DNA of 64,000 bases from contig JAQFVV010000017.1 in assembly GCA_028023455.1 (NCBI GenBank), forward strand, positions 1,922,501 to 1,986,500, read 5' to 3'. The notes under the pieces are model-generated. The model was not told the DNA's origin and ran no database searches. It worked only from the letters and a program-made list of their open reading frames with translations. Positions 11,893 to 23,899 of this stretch are shown here, one piece after another (positions within the stretch are counted from its first letter, which is position 1; every line of letters starts with the position of its first letter). The position numbers and the translations under genes are program-made. This DNA comes from Epiperipatus broadwayi (lineage: Eukaryota > Onychophora > Udeonychophora > Euonychophora > Peripatidae).

Positions 11893-13600
11893 AAGAACTA
11901 TAGTTCTGAAACTTCCGACTTATTTAAAAATTGTTTTAATCTTAAAAGTAATTGGAGTGTGAATTGGAATTATGGGAATATAGGATAATATATATTTGTA
12001 TTGTGTTGCTTTGCACTTAGGAAATCTTGCAAAGAAAATCAATGTATTTGAAATTTAAATTAGGCTAATAATTTAACTGTAAATTAGTGTATTTGATTTA
12101 ATATATGGGTTAATTTAACTTTTGTCATTTGATATTTGATATTTTTAAATTAAAGGTTTTTTATTAATTTATTTTAATATTAATAAAAAGCGTTGGTATT
12201 TTCTTTCTTGTTTGATTAATTTATGAAGTTGCACTAATCACTAGGTTTTTTGTGCTTTCTTGAGTTTAAATCCTAGTAAATCATAATGATAGGGATATAA
12301 ATATATGGTTGATCATTAAATCAATAATAACCACCCATTAATGTTGCTATGGCATCCTCTTTAAATAAAATTGATGATACATATTATTTAAAATATGTAT
12401 ATTTGCATGATTCCATCTTACTTAAGTATTTTTTGTTTGATTCCGAAATATCAAGAAGAGTATTTTGACTGATCTCTTTTCAACTTATTTAATAAAGTAT
12501 TACTATTATTGTGTGTGTATGTGTGTGTGTGTTTTACCCATACATTAGTGTTTAATCGATTTAAAATAACAATTACATATGCTCTTGCAAAAAAAAAAAA
12601 AAAAAGGCAATTGTATCTCCAAAATAAATAGGTATTTTTAAATTCGTAGTAGAATTAATTAAACATTAGGTGTGTGAGTGGGGAGGGGGGGCAGGAACAC
12701 AAGAATGAAGTAATTAAATGAAATAGTAAATATATGTAAGTAAAGAAGGAGTAGATGTATAAAATAGAAAAAAGTAGGATTAAATAATAAGCCATCATTT
12801 GTATTAATATGAAAATAAAAAAATGTAGGTAAAAATTATGAAATAGATTATGTGATAATGAAGAATGAGATTGTAAAAAGAATACTATAGTCGACATGTA
12901 GTCTCATAAAATGGAGAGAACTAAACAATCAAATTTTTGAAAGCCGGGAATGTAGTAAAAAGACAGAATTGATTAGTATTTTTGCCCTATATTTTTTTTC
13001 ATCTACAAGTAAAGTATTGTTGGCAGGTTTAAATAGATACATTTACTGCCGAGTACTGTAATGTCGAAGAGCAGTTTAAATTTAGAAAATATACAGATAC
13101 TAGGATATTAGAATAATGATATCGACTTCTGAAAGATATATATAAAGAAGATAATATATATTTGGTTGATTTTGAAATGACGTATAATAAGAATTTATAA
13201 GTTGGATTATTTTGTCTGATATTTTGAAAAAGAAAATATTTATTTGAAGAGGAGAAGTACTCAGTAATTTATAATTAATTCAATTGCTTTTACGTGTGTA
13301 CCTTTTTTAAAGATTTTTGGTGTTTCATTTTCATTCATATTTAGAATGTCCACACGTCCCAGTTTTATCTCTTGTTTCAGTGTTCTGATATATTATTTCG
13401 GGACTATTAATTGTCCGGTTTTCTTAATCATTCATTTTTATTTTTCTATAAATTAGTATTTGTCCATTTAATATTTTATAATTAATTTTTTGATTGGTTA
13501 ATCAATAATTTTCCCAAAATGGAATTGGCTCCTATTATTTTGGTGTGTTAGTCAAACGTGATTTTAATTTGTGATTTTTGGTTTAGTAGATAATTTACGT
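11893..13600. other. No gene recognised; simple repeats
   Basis: AT-rich noncoding DNA with a (GT)n tract near 12512-12531 and a poly-A tract at about 12590-12605. No coding frame resembling a family was found. Confidence 0.5.
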
Positions 13601-13620
13601 ATACAAACAATTGCATTTTG

Positions 13621-13946
13621 TCAAAATAAGTCATAAATCACATGACCCTATTCTCTTAAGCCTGTAAGTTATAAACAATGAGGATTGCCAATTCCTCAAC
13701 AAGCTTTGTGATAAATGCTTAGCTAGAGAAAGCATTTTAAATATCTCTGTCAGGATCCCACCCCCCAACCTCTGACCATGGTTTCTTGCTCTGAACCTAT
13801 CCTAGCACCTCTCTGAGGAGTGCCAGAGCACAAAACCATGGTCAAATGTTTGGGAGGAGGGGCCTGACAGAGATATTTTAAATGCTTTCTCTAGCTAAGC
13901 ATTTACCACAAAGCTTGTTTAGGAATTGGCAATCCTCATTGTTTAT
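13621..13946. mobile_element. Hairpin element P2: palindrome, one-sided tail, 12 bp target duplication
   Basis: Arms of about 115 bp (from 13670 and back from 13946) pair through ACAATGAGGATTGCCAATTCC and CTAGAGAAAGCATTTTAAAT. The loop region near 13790-13840 contains a second small inverted pair (CCATGGT, GCTCTG). The unpaired left tail (13621-13669) contains ATCACATGACC and TATTCTCTTA, which align with the family A tail ATCACATGATC and TATCTCATA. AATTGCATTTTG flanks the insertion at 13609-13620 and 13947-13958. No coding content. Confidence 0.85.
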
Positions 13947-13959
13947 AATTGCATTTTGC

Positions 13960-16200
13960 TTTTGTTTATATTTTGAAATGGGTATATTGTTAACAATGCA
14001 GATGTGATTATATGTTTTTGTTATTTTTTTTTTGGTTGTATGTCTCGGTTAGGCCCTGTGGAAATATGGAGACCCTATCCCTATTAGAAATTTGTATTAT
14101 TTGTTAAAATAGAAAAGTATATAACCTTAAAATATTAGCTAAAAAACAAATTTATACTAAAATTCTCTCACAACTATGGTATCTTGTGTTTTATTTATGT
14201 GTGTGCTTTGCATCTAATTGATTTTTCTTGAGGTGTATTTGTTTGTAATTGAAACTTGGAGAAGCGATCGCGAGAAAAGTTTAGTTTAAATTTTGTTTTT
14301 AGGTACTATTTTAAAGTTATATGATTTTTTATTTTATTTATTATTACTAGTATAAAATTAGGCAGTATTTAATACTAATTGTTGTGTGAATTTAACTTTT
14401 TCAATGCAATGTGAATGATCGGTTATAGTTTTCTGTAAAAAGATTTTTTTTTTTTTTTTTGTAAGAGTGTGTATAGTAATGATTTAGATTAGAATATACT
14501 GAAAAACAATGAAATTCAAACGACTTGCTTGTTATTTTAAAAATGGTGTGTAAGAGTGAAATTAAATTTTTTTTTCTGCTTTTTTTTTTTTTTAATGTGC
14601 TTTTAATTTTCATTTTTCTCCCAATATTAGATTACATTAGGCTTTGCCTGTAAGGGTTAATTTTTTTCCTAGTAACTTCTGTCAGTAATGTTGTTTGTTG
14701 TGATAAGATCAGACCCGCTTGTGGCCATAAGTCCAGCCAGCCACGTGCATTCAAATCAACACCACCACCACACTTACCTCTTTCCCCTCCTTACTAAAAT
14801 TATTCTTAGACACCTTCCTACTCTTTTTGACTGTTCTTGTGTCCTCAAGGTGACCTAATAACTTACAGGTTTCCAAGATGATGTCATTCTTAAGACCTGA
14901 GGCTTTAAATTTCTTTTCTTTTTGAAAAATATTCAGAATTTAAAAACTTGTATTATATTGGGAATTCTTCTCATCCCGCTTCCCTCCTCTCCACTCCTAT
15001 AGATACATAATATTATTTTTTATCGTTTATTTAAATCTAAACTATGCTCATTGAATGAGATTTATTCTTCTTAAGATTTTGTTTGTGTCTTAGTTAAATT
15101 TTCATTTGTTTGAAATTATTTGTTACTGCAAAGATAAGAAAAACATATATACAAAGTATATACATTATCCGTGACCAAAGGAATGTCTAAATAAATAATC
15201 AATTTATCAAAACTTATATGTTTTTAAAATTTATAAGTCCGGTTTAAACTTCATTCTATTTTTTATGTTGTTTGAAATTATATCATTTTGATAATTTTTT
15301 TAAAATGTTAATTTTTATTAGAATATATTTCTGTTCAACCTGGCAATCTTATGTAGAAAGTTTTAACTGTTATTAAAGTTAGCCTGGACTTTAAAACTCT
15401 TTTATTTTTATTGTTTAGAATTATGTTGCAGTATAAATAACCAATTAACTGAGGTGTGAACTATTGTAGTTAAAAAAAAAAGAAATCATTCTCTTGAACT
15501 AAATTAAAATTAATGACTTTCCTCAAACCACAAGAAGATAACATTTAGAAGTCAATAAAAGTTGTAAAATTTGATTATGGATTACATCGATCACTTTCAA
15601 ATAAATTACCATAAATATTTTATAGGCCAACCACCCTGGTTATGGTAAATCCCTGATTATAAAAATAAAAAGTAAGTGCAGATTAATGTCTGAATGATTC
15701 AAATTTGAAAAATATTTTATTTAATTCCAAACATTAAAGTCTGATGAAACAAAACGGTTACTATATTTTAAAATTAATTTAAATGTTATTTATTTATAGT
15801 AATGCAAATGTTATGTGGTGCACTTTGATCGTGAAATTTTATCCAATCCTAGCATAGACAATTTGTTTAGTCATTTCAAGTAATACAAGATTACTTTTGT
15901 TTTCTTTGTAACTATATGTATGTATGTATGTTTGTTTCTTTATTTTTGCAACAAAACAGACAAATAGTTCAAACAAAAAAAAAAGGCATTACTATACAAA
16001 CAAAATCATATGATGAATTAATTTTAATGACCATCTTAAACATTAATAAATAATGACACGAATATCTTACTATTCACCCATATTGTTTATATGAAAGCTT
16101 TTTAATCCTATATGTATACCATGTGGGGGAAAGTACTCAAGGGGGGGGGGGGGGCTCTGTCTTGATTAAACAATTACAAAATGGTTTAGGTTTTATTCGA
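13960..16200. other. No gene recognised
   Basis: AT-rich noncoding sequence with poly-T tracts near 14445-14460 and 14581-14593 and a pure G run at about 16141-16154. Short ORFs here look like composition noise. Confidence 0.5.
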
Positions 16201-16214
16201 TACAAGTCTTTTAA

Positions 16215-16700
16215 ATGTCCAAAACTATAAATCTTATATCTTCATGTGCAAAATATTTTACAAATTTGGAAATCATATTCAAGATTACTCCAACAGACAA
16301 GCCATCATCTATGATTGGGTTTTTAAAATTGCTTCTTTGCTCACTGCTAGCCATAGATAACTTAAATTTCCATCTGCCTGAAGACGAATATCACTATTGA
16401 AATGTTTATGCTTTATTATACCCATCTTCAAACAATAATATTGAGGAGCCTATGCTAAATATAAATAATAAGCAGTTGAATCGAAAATTCAAACACTGGT
16501 CCCTTGAACCAAATATTTTGATTTTTTATTTAAATTAAATTTACAATCATTATTACCAACATTACATTTTTATAACAATAAAAAAATCTGTGCAAATATT
16601 GATTCTCAATGTGGGTTGTCATGGAGATGCAGAATCCCAATTTTACTTTTGTGAATGTCAATCTTTAGAAAGTATATTTTTAGCAATTCCAAGATTTTCA
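16215..16700 (+). pseudogene. 3' fragment of the second LINE family
   Basis: The sequence matches the C-terminal part of the LINE at 51300-55720. It shares the pattern of a Lys/Phe-rich stretch, then HWSLEPN (there YWSLEPK), then a C..C....E.Q..F..C-like region (CHGDAESQFYFCECQSL), equivalent to CRLCKRKTETQSHIFF in the other copy. Stops interrupt it between about 16395 and 16600. It is a dead fragment; the similarity was judged by eye at protein level. Confidence 0.55.
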
Positions 16701-16704
16701 AACC

Positions 16705-17890
16705 TATAATTGCAACATTAAAACTCTATTCTCTGAAATTCTATATGCATTTTGGTTCACAAGATGCATTTTTTTCATATAATAATGATTCTAGAAATCA
16801 ACAAAACACTTACTGGATCAGTCGTTAGCGAGGGATGAAAAAATTTCCACATTCAATATTTTCTCCAATACTTGGTCCTTAATGTAATGGCATCCAAGAC
16901 ATGAGAATCTTATCTCTAATAATTTGAAGCACTACTAAAGATAACATTTTTTAAATTTTTTTGTAAATATGGAATATATATGATTAAGTAATACTATTAA
17001 TTGTAAGACTATTTCAGGTTTTATTGCCTTCCTAAATTATGATTTTATAATATAAAATGATGTAATATTGATATATTTAAAACAATAAAATCCTTTAAAA
17101 CATAAATAATTAAAAAATAATATTATTTATGTATGAAGGGAAGATTGAGAATTTTCAACATAGTATAAGTTTTTAAATTTTGAATAGTCTGAATGAATGG
17201 CATCATCTTGGAAATGAAATAGAATTCCTATCTCTGATGGTAGCGTGTATTAGGGATTTTTTACACTTGCAAATAAAGCTAGTAAAATTTGCTTTCAATG
17301 AAGATTTTAGCTCCACGCAATTAATGAAAGGGTTTGGTTGGTTCCCTTGAACCTGGTAGCACTAAAAAAAATATTTATATTTAAATGAAATAATTCATGG
17401 ATGGATGGAATACTAATTTTAATATGCCTTACAAGTTTACAATATTAAGGATATCTAACAAAATATATTTCAATAATTGATTTCTAATTACAATTAAATA
17501 AAATAAAAGTATGTTAGCTCAGCTACTAATATCAACATACTCTTACTAACGAAGTCAATTATAATAAGATTAATACTTAATAACGATGTAAAATCAATTA
17601 ACTTGATGTAACTTTCCATTTTCAACAATTTAATCTATTAGAAAATAGAATCAGCCTATTAAAAACCTTTACGATTTTCATTCCAATCATAGCAATATGT
17701 ACAATAAATAATAGATTTCTATTTGAAGTTTATTCCACAATTGACAAATCACATCCAATTACTCTTCAGTTGATTAAAGCTACATTATTAAAACTTTAGA
17801 TTATAACTGTCAAGGCATATGAAAGATTGTTAGATTTATTGTCAAGTATTAATATTAAAAATTATTATTTAAACTAAATTTACAATTTAC
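16705..17890. other. No gene recognised
   Basis: AT-rich DNA. The first few hundred bases may extend the LINE 3' fragment, but nothing specific could be matched. Confidence 0.45.
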
Positions 17891-17909
17891 AGTAAGGAAC
17901 TTTTAATAT

Positions 17910-18160
17910 AAACATCACATGATCACTATCTCATACTAGCACAATAATTGTTATTAAACAATCCAAAACAAAGCAAAACTCTCCATATAGTAGTGCCATC
18001 TTCTGCTAACAAGAGCAATCAATGGATGCCAGAAGGCTTGTGCATAAAATCACTAGATAGGGATTTTATGCACAAGCCTTCTGGCATCCATTGATTGCTC
18101 TTGTTAGCACAAGATGGCACTACTATATGGAGAGTTTTGCTTTGTTTTGGATTGTTTAAA
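17910..18160. mobile_element. Hairpin family A, copy A1
   Basis: A near-perfect palindrome has arms 17957-18050 and 18062-18160 (AAACAATCCAAAACAAAGC, CTCCATATAGTAGTGCC, GGATGCCAGAAGGCTTGTGC and their complements) around a small loop. The left end has an unpaired tail of about 47 bp containing CATCACATGATCACTATCTC. Target duplication: AACTTTTAATAT at 17898-17909 and 18161-18172. No coding content. Arm length varies between copies while the tail is constant. Confidence 0.88.
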
Positions 18161-18841
18161 AACTTTTAATATCATTAAAACAACTCATTCTAATTTGTAA
18201 CAGAATAAATATATATTACTATTACCAGTTCTATAACTAAATAAGTTTCATTTTTAATCAATAATACCTTAACTATATCAGGGTATTTGATGCCAAACTG
18301 AGTTTATTCTCAATTTTCACAATAATTTCAGTTTTAATAATGATAGAGCAAAATGCTATATATTGACAGAAAATAGAAAAACTAAGGAAAACAATAAGAC
18401 TAAGGCAAATAGTAATTATCATTAAAGAGGTAATAAAAAGAAATTCCGACCAAAATAATTATTACTTTATTGTTTGTTCATAATTTCTAATTTAATCATT
18501 AACTAAATTTAAAATTATATCTTAATTGATAATTTCTTTGTATTTCTCACAAATTTCTCAAGTCAAACCATATATAATATTTCTTACCTGAGATAATCCA
18601 TAGCTTCAGAATCTACAAAAATAGTCACATAAGAATTCTTTATTTTTATCTTATACCCCAAAAGTTAACACATCTCAATGCATGTATAGGAAAAAGATTC
18701 ATCCTAATAAAAGATAACAAAATAATCATTTCCAGAAGGTGGATATGTATTTGTCATCATACCAATTGGCTTCTTGTCTATCCAAAACTAGAAATTGAAA
18801 GCTACTGTCTGTATCAATGATAAAATGAATTTCATCTCTTA

Positions 18842-18899
18842 TTTTTATATTTTTTGTGTACACCAGTGATGTTTATATTTTTTATGCACACCAGTGATG
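18842..18899 (+). repeat. Two-copy 27-29 bp tandem repeat
   Basis: TTATATTTTTTGTGTACACC followed by AGTGATG is repeated once with small changes. Confidence 0.7.
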
Positions 18900-19530
18900 C
18901 TATCTTGTTATATTTATTGTCTTATGGAAATATAATTCATTTGCCTACAATGCTATGCAAGATGTGGCAAAACTAGTGATTCTACAGCATTAGAATCAAG
19001 GCATAGGCAAGAATCAGAATTTGATTTTTTGTCTGCATACAATTCCATGTGGTGTTCATAACCATTGTGGCTATCACCACACATACCACTTGAAATCTCT
19101 TTATTGGTTTTAAGAGTTTATATTTTCACATGGTACTATGCCCAGTAAATTTTGTGATTGCTTTATCTACTGCAGCGTTTCTGTACATTTAATAATCAGT
19201 CTTAAAATTTACATTTCACTGCTCTATAATATCTTAATTTTATATATACAAATCATTACTTGTTATGCAAACACAAACATAAACACTAATATAAATATAA
19301 ATACACTAATAAAATTGTTTTCCTGAAGGTTTGTTTTGGATCAGAACCCACAATTACATTGTACATAAACCACTACTTTCATTATAATTGAATACAAGTA
19401 TAATGAAAACGAAGTCTAAGCCCCTCTTCTTGGGCAGTGCTTAGAGAAAAGTGAATATGAAGATAGTGGATATGCATAGTGAGTGCCAGACTTATGGGAA
19501 TCACTGCCAGAGGCCTTTTTATATGAAATT
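18900..19530. other. No gene recognised
   Basis: Moderately AT-rich sequence without a recognisable frame. A short ORF at 19451-19669 overlaps the tRNA-like element and is probably incidental. Confidence 0.45.
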
Positions 19531-19537
19531 AATGTGG

Positions 19538-19612
19538 TTCCGGATAGCTCAACTATCTACAGAACGAGATATGAGAAGAAATCTATCGGTTCGAACTTGT
19601 CGCAACCCCCAG
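19538..19612 (+). repeat. tRNA-like sequence, probably a SINE head or tRNA relic
   Basis: GGATAGCTCAACTATCTACAG resembles a tRNA 5' half with an A box (TAGCTCA), and about 40 bp later CGGTTCGAACTTGTCGC gives a good B box. The acceptor ends do not pair well and the anticodon arm is not convincing, so this is not called a functional tRNA. A tRNA-derived SINE is the simplest reading. Confidence 0.5.
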
Positions 19613-19699
19613 ATTAGAAGACTAGAAGCATGTAATATATATATACAAAGATATGCCAAATGTCAGTAATGCAGTATGACGGAATGTCCCTAACGACAT

Positions 19700-21640
19700 G
19701 AAATATAATTTACTGCTTTAAAATAGATGACCCTTGTTTGAATGCCATAATTTATAATTAATTTGCTTTGCCACTAGAATATATATATATAGAGAGAGAG
19801 ATTTAGATTTCATTCGATAAAATATACATTAAGATTTGACCTCCTTTTCTGTTATTTAAAATAAATCCCACCTTCGTCGATTTTACAATAACTGGAATTT
19901 AAATAAGTACTGTATTTGATATTTTAAGAGTATGTAAAAATAAAATTAGCAGTTATAAAAAATAACTAATCGGTCACCTTTTCAGAATTGAATAATAACA
20001 TTTATAAAATAAATAAAGTTTCAAAGCGTTAATTAAAGTTTGAGTTCTGGATTCACCCCGGGTAGAAAATCCAGAGTTAAACAAATATATTTTTATACTA
20101 AAACGTAAATAAATTGCTGACTCATAAAACAATCTGGCGAGTGTATTAATTAACAACACATATTTTAAGGGAACGTTAATACCCTAATTCATGAAGGTTT
20201 ATTTAAAAAGAAGAAAGAAAAGATTTTAGAAATTCATCTCGGCAGATTGCTTAAGATTGGCATATTAATAATGAAAGCATATATATAAAATCAAGTAATA
20301 AATAATTATAAATAAATGACCACACCAAAATTAAAGAAAGTTAGAGCATATGAGGGAAAATTAGATTTATATAAATTATTTAAGCAAATTACATTTTAGA
20401 AAAGTTACAAAATTAAATTATACATTAGGAGAGATAGAGTTTGAGACTAGTGAGGCAAGCTAGATTTAATTTCAATGGTGGCAGTTTGAAATAATTTACC
20501 TTGCACAATTTTAAGAGTTCATATTAAAAAGTCCAGCTCATGCATGGCAATTGAAATGTGAGTTCTTCGGTGGCAGCAAACTTCTATTAGCATTCTAAAG
20601 TTCTTAGGTTGGGCTTTTGCTTCACTCTTGGGCAGCAGAATGGTACGGCAGCGGAAGATGACTCAACAGGGGCGAGAACGGTGTGGATTTACTACTACAT
20701 CATTTTAAGTGACGTGTAATACGTTTACAATACAGTTCTCTCAATAGTAGCTAATCTGTTCTCTCACTAGTAGCTGATCTCTCAGTGATTTATACTCTGC
20801 TCAAGTATTTCTGGAATGCTTTTAATTCCTTGGTTTTAGCCTTAAAATCTAATCTCTGATCTAAAATCTTAAGTTTTCTTTGTTCATTGTTTTTGAAAGA
20901 TGCAGCGTAAGATAATGTCCAAAAATAAATTCAAATCTATTTCCAGATTAGAAATAGATTTGACAAAAATGTTTATAACAAACGAAAATCTTAATCTTAA
21001 TCCCCATTTTAATTAAAAACTTTAATTAAAAATACCTTCCCCAGATTAAAACAATAGTGTTTTCAACCCTTTAATTATTTTTGGGCAATTAACAGTACAT
21101 CTTCCATCTTGGATTTTATAACATATAGAATTTAATAGAAAAAAAAAATACTTTAAAAGAAAAAGTTGTACAAATGACATATAATAAAATATTTTTAAAA
21201 AATCAATATTTTTATTACTATTTTGCTCCTATATATATATATATTTGAGCCGCACCTATGTACTGTAATAAAAAGAATTCATAATTAATAAAAAAGAATT
21301 AATAATAATAATAAATACGTTATTGAAAGTTAAAATTTATAAATTTAGGCACTCATCTCAAATATATACATAAAATATATATGCATGACAAAAAGGGATG
21401 GGATATAGGGTTTAAATACAGGTTAGTAGATGGAACTATGAAGCTCAATCTTAAGCTAAAATTGACTGCTTCAGTATATGCATATTATTTAGATGGTTTA
21501 ACATGTTTTTATTTAGTAGCTTGAAAATCAATTATTTTGAAATGTTTGGCCATTTTGATGGTGCTGTTATCACATTTGGCTTTTCTTCATTATTTGCAAT
21601 TATCTATAATGAAATATTACCACACAGTTTTTTTTGCATA
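19700..21640. other. No gene recognised; small hairpin at 20931-20963
   Basis: AT-rich DNA with a perfect 13 bp hairpin (TCAAATCTATTTC, 7-base loop, GAAATAGATTTGA). A slightly GC-richer part near 20440-20800 contains an imperfect local repeat of TAGTAGCTRATCTGTTCTCTC-type sequence at about 20742-20790. No gene was recognised. Confidence 0.5.
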
Positions 21641-22027
21641 AAAATCATTAAAATTATTAATAAATTGTTTTCTCTTCACTAGTAAAATTGTAATTATAAG
21701 TATGCGACTTTTCCCCCGCATTAAATAGTGAAGCTATAATTTTACTCTAATTTATAATAGCTTTGCTAAGCGCTTTCGAGATTTCATGTTTGAATCTCAT
21801 ACTCATAGCTTTGTAACTAACGATTGTTATGATTATGCAAATGCATTTGAATTTTTAATTAGTCCATTGTTTAGAGAGAGCAAAACATGCCTCTCTTCTA
21901 TTAATGGCATTAATGTCATTTGCTATATAGAAAGCCTCTCTAACTTTTCTTTTGGCATCATTTTTTTCTGTACATTGGCTAACAATTTTAAATTTAGTTT
22001 CAGAACACCTCCAACACTAACCGGCTG

Positions 22028-22375
22028 ATAAATAATGCTAAAGATAAAACAGATAGAGATCAAGCCTCTCATGTGGTCTATAAAATGGCATGCCCTCAAT
22101 TAGGCTGCCATGCATCATATTATGGTGAAACTTGGGCTAACCTGAACACAAAAATTTATCAACATAGGTATGTCTACAATAGGGTCAAAAATAAAAATGA
22201 AGGATCATCAGTATTCTGGGACCACCAAGCAGTTACAGGCCATGTATTTGAACCTAGTTCTGCCCAAATAATTTGTACAGAAAAAAGTGATGCCAAAAGA
22301 AAAGTTAGAGAGGCTTTCTATATAGCAAATGACATTAATGCCATTAATAGAAGAGGCATGTTTTGCTCTCTCTAA
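22028..22375 (+). pseudogene. PLE-2 GIY-YIG endonuclease domain
   Basis: The frame reads VYKMACPQLGCHASYYGETW, then KIYQHRYVYNRV, WDHQAVTGHVFEP, IICTEKSDAKRKVREAFYIAND and ends MFCSL. The two GIY/YIG strands, Cys cluster, GH.FEP motif and Cys/Lys-rich tail match PLE-1. The usual catalytic Arg position (TRL in PLE-1) reads TKI, so activity is doubtful. Only about 100 codons of the C-terminus remain. The terminal MFCSL is followed by a stop and then the noncoding end shared with the minus arm. Confidence 0.83.
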
Positions 22376-22424
22376 ACAATGGACTAATTAAAAATTCAAA
22401 TGCATTTGCATAATCATAACAATC

Positions 22425-22490
22425 GTTAGTTACAAAGCTATGAGTATGAGATTCAAACATGAAATCTCGAAAGCGCTTAGCAAAGCTATT
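22425..22490 (+). ncRNA. Hammerhead-like motif at the PLE-2 end (degenerate candidate)
   Basis: TATGA is followed by a 6 bp stem (GAGATT / AATCTC), then GAAA and a palindromic AGCGCT. The order matches the PLE-1 end and resembles a minimal hammerhead, but the CTGATGA box is not intact. The mirrored copy lies at about 21758-21812 on the minus strand. Confidence 0.35.
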
Positions 22491-22929
22491 ATAAATTAGA
22501 GTAAAATTATAGCTTCACTATTTAATGCGGAAAAAAAAAGTCGCATACTTCTAATTAAAATTATTAATTAAAAAAAATCTGAAGATAGCAGTATCATACA
22601 GACCTCTAGAAAATTAGAATAAAAATTTGCATATTAAACAAGCTAATAGATGTCCCATTTTAATACAAGTGACAATTTTGGGTAGGTGGATTGTTTGGAC
22701 CCAAAGCAATTTTTGATTGTGCCTTTTCAAAAAGAAAAATTGTAATTTTCAGATATGTTTACATATTTAAACTTATTAATACATTATATTTGTGAAATAT
22801 TTATTTTAATCCCAAAAATACATGGCTACAATTACATTTTATTTGAAAATATTTGTTTTAAGAAGAGAAGTCGATAAAACTTTAGTTCTAGCTAAGTCAA
22901 ACAGTTCTTACTAATTAAGGAAAAATAAC

Positions 22930-23120
22930 TGAGCATTGCTTATATATATGTGTGTGGCAGATTATAATCTGGACTAATTGATGAGTGTAGGTTTATCACG
23001 AAATACGTATATTGGTGATTATTTATCTTTTCTACATGTGTGTGGTCATTGTATCAGTGGTATGAGATAGTATGGATAGTTGAAAGGTGCTTGGAAGTCT
23101 GAGTTCAAATCGCCAATATT
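22930..23120 (+). mobile_element. Family B fragment with hammerhead HHR-1
   Basis: Sequence from GAGCATTGCTTATATATATGTGTG through GTATGAGATAGT to AAGTCTGAGTTCAAATC matches the hammerhead-bearing units at 46425-47053 and 62700-64000 in the same order. No target duplication was identified, so only part of an element may be present. Confidence 0.7.
22973..23016 (+). ncRNA. Hammerhead ribozyme HHR-1 (type I, minimal stem III)
   Basis: Stem I ACTAA / TTGGT; core TTGATGA (canonical CTGATGA, first C changed to T) at 22978-22984; stem II GTG...CAC; GAAA at 23000-23003; stem III ATA-CG-TAT; predicted cleavage after 23011. All other core bases are in place. The C-to-T change at core position 3 probably weakens or stops cleavage. 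Confidence 0.7.
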
Positions 23121-23129
23121 TATAATTAA

Positions 23130-23570
23130 GCTCCATATATATGAAGAATGCCTGTATTTCAAATACTTTCAATTTGTGATGTAGAAAAAAAGATTTAATT
23201 GCAAAAATAAATGATCTTTCAACTAAGAAGGGTGAAGTTTGGCTCTGAACAGATTATACTGAGCTTCATTTTTATTCTTCAGAATATAGTGTTTACAGAA
23301 TTTATATATATATATATGTGATTGTTGCCAAACTTTATAAAGTTATTTTATATATTATAAACTTAGTAATGTTTTCTTAAATTTAGTTACTTTATTATAA
23401 TCTTATTTCATTCTTTCTTCTTTTTAAAATACAGTATTAGATATCATTAAAATCAGTCAACACTCAGACAATCCTAAATCAATAACAATCTCAATCTGTT
23501 GTCAATGGCAACTTCCTTTTAACATATATATAGAAACTGTGCAGTACTTTTTATAAACTAAATTTATATT
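23130..23570. other. No gene recognised
   Basis: AT-rich noncoding DNA. Confidence 0.45.
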
Positions 23571-23581
23571 ATTGCCTTACT

Positions 23582-23800
23582 ATTTAAAAGACAATCATCA
23601 TCAACCATTATCAATCCACTGCAGGATGAAAGTCTCTCCAAGATCAATCCATCTTTTTCTATCTTTAGCTTCTCTTTTCCACATCACACCTGTCCACTTT
23701 CTTGTTTCATCCATCCATCTCACATGTGGTCTCTTTCTGGGTCTTTTACAATCTCTTGGAATCCAGTTTAAAATTTCAATAGGGAATAATCTTTCATTTA
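23582..23800 (-). mobile_element. RTE 3'-end fragment
   Basis: On the minus strand it matches the last about 220 bp of the RTE element ending near 60745. Shared features include the WIPRDCKRP-coding region (TTGGAATCC / TCTTTTACAATC complement), the CACATGTGGTC segment and the final CAACCATTATCAATCCACTGCAGG complement. The terminal ATCATCATCAACC agrees with short GAT repeats at the RTE 3' end. Confidence 0.8.
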
Positions 23801-23899
23801 TTTTTTGAAAAATAACTTAGATAATAATTTAACTTCACACTACAAAAATTAGAACTCTTAAATCTTCTTATCAATCTCTATAAGACTGACATTTTTCAG

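Larger units (their letters stand above)
21662..22553. mobile_element. Penelope-like element PLE-2: inverted pair of 3' ends
   Basis: A plus-strand PLE end (about 22030-22553) is preceded by a minus-strand copy of the same end (about 21695-21960). The arms share AGTATGCGACTTTT, GCTAAGCGCTTTCGAGATTTC and AGAGAGCAAAACATGCCTCTC with complements on the other side. The left side has an extra unpaired tail (21662-21695). ATTAAAATTATTAAT at 21647-21661 and 22554-22568 is the probable target duplication. It is AT-rich, so somewhat less decisive, but 15 bases match exactly. Confidence 0.82.

Noticed and set aside
17898-18172. Family A as a classical foldback or hAT MITE
   Set aside because: Duplications are 12-15 bp, not 8 or 2-3; arm length differs between copies, and only one side carries the constant tail.
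19538-19612. Functional tRNA gene
   Set aside because: The box-like motifs are good, but acceptor-stem pairing and the anticodon arm are not; kept only as a tRNA-like repeat.
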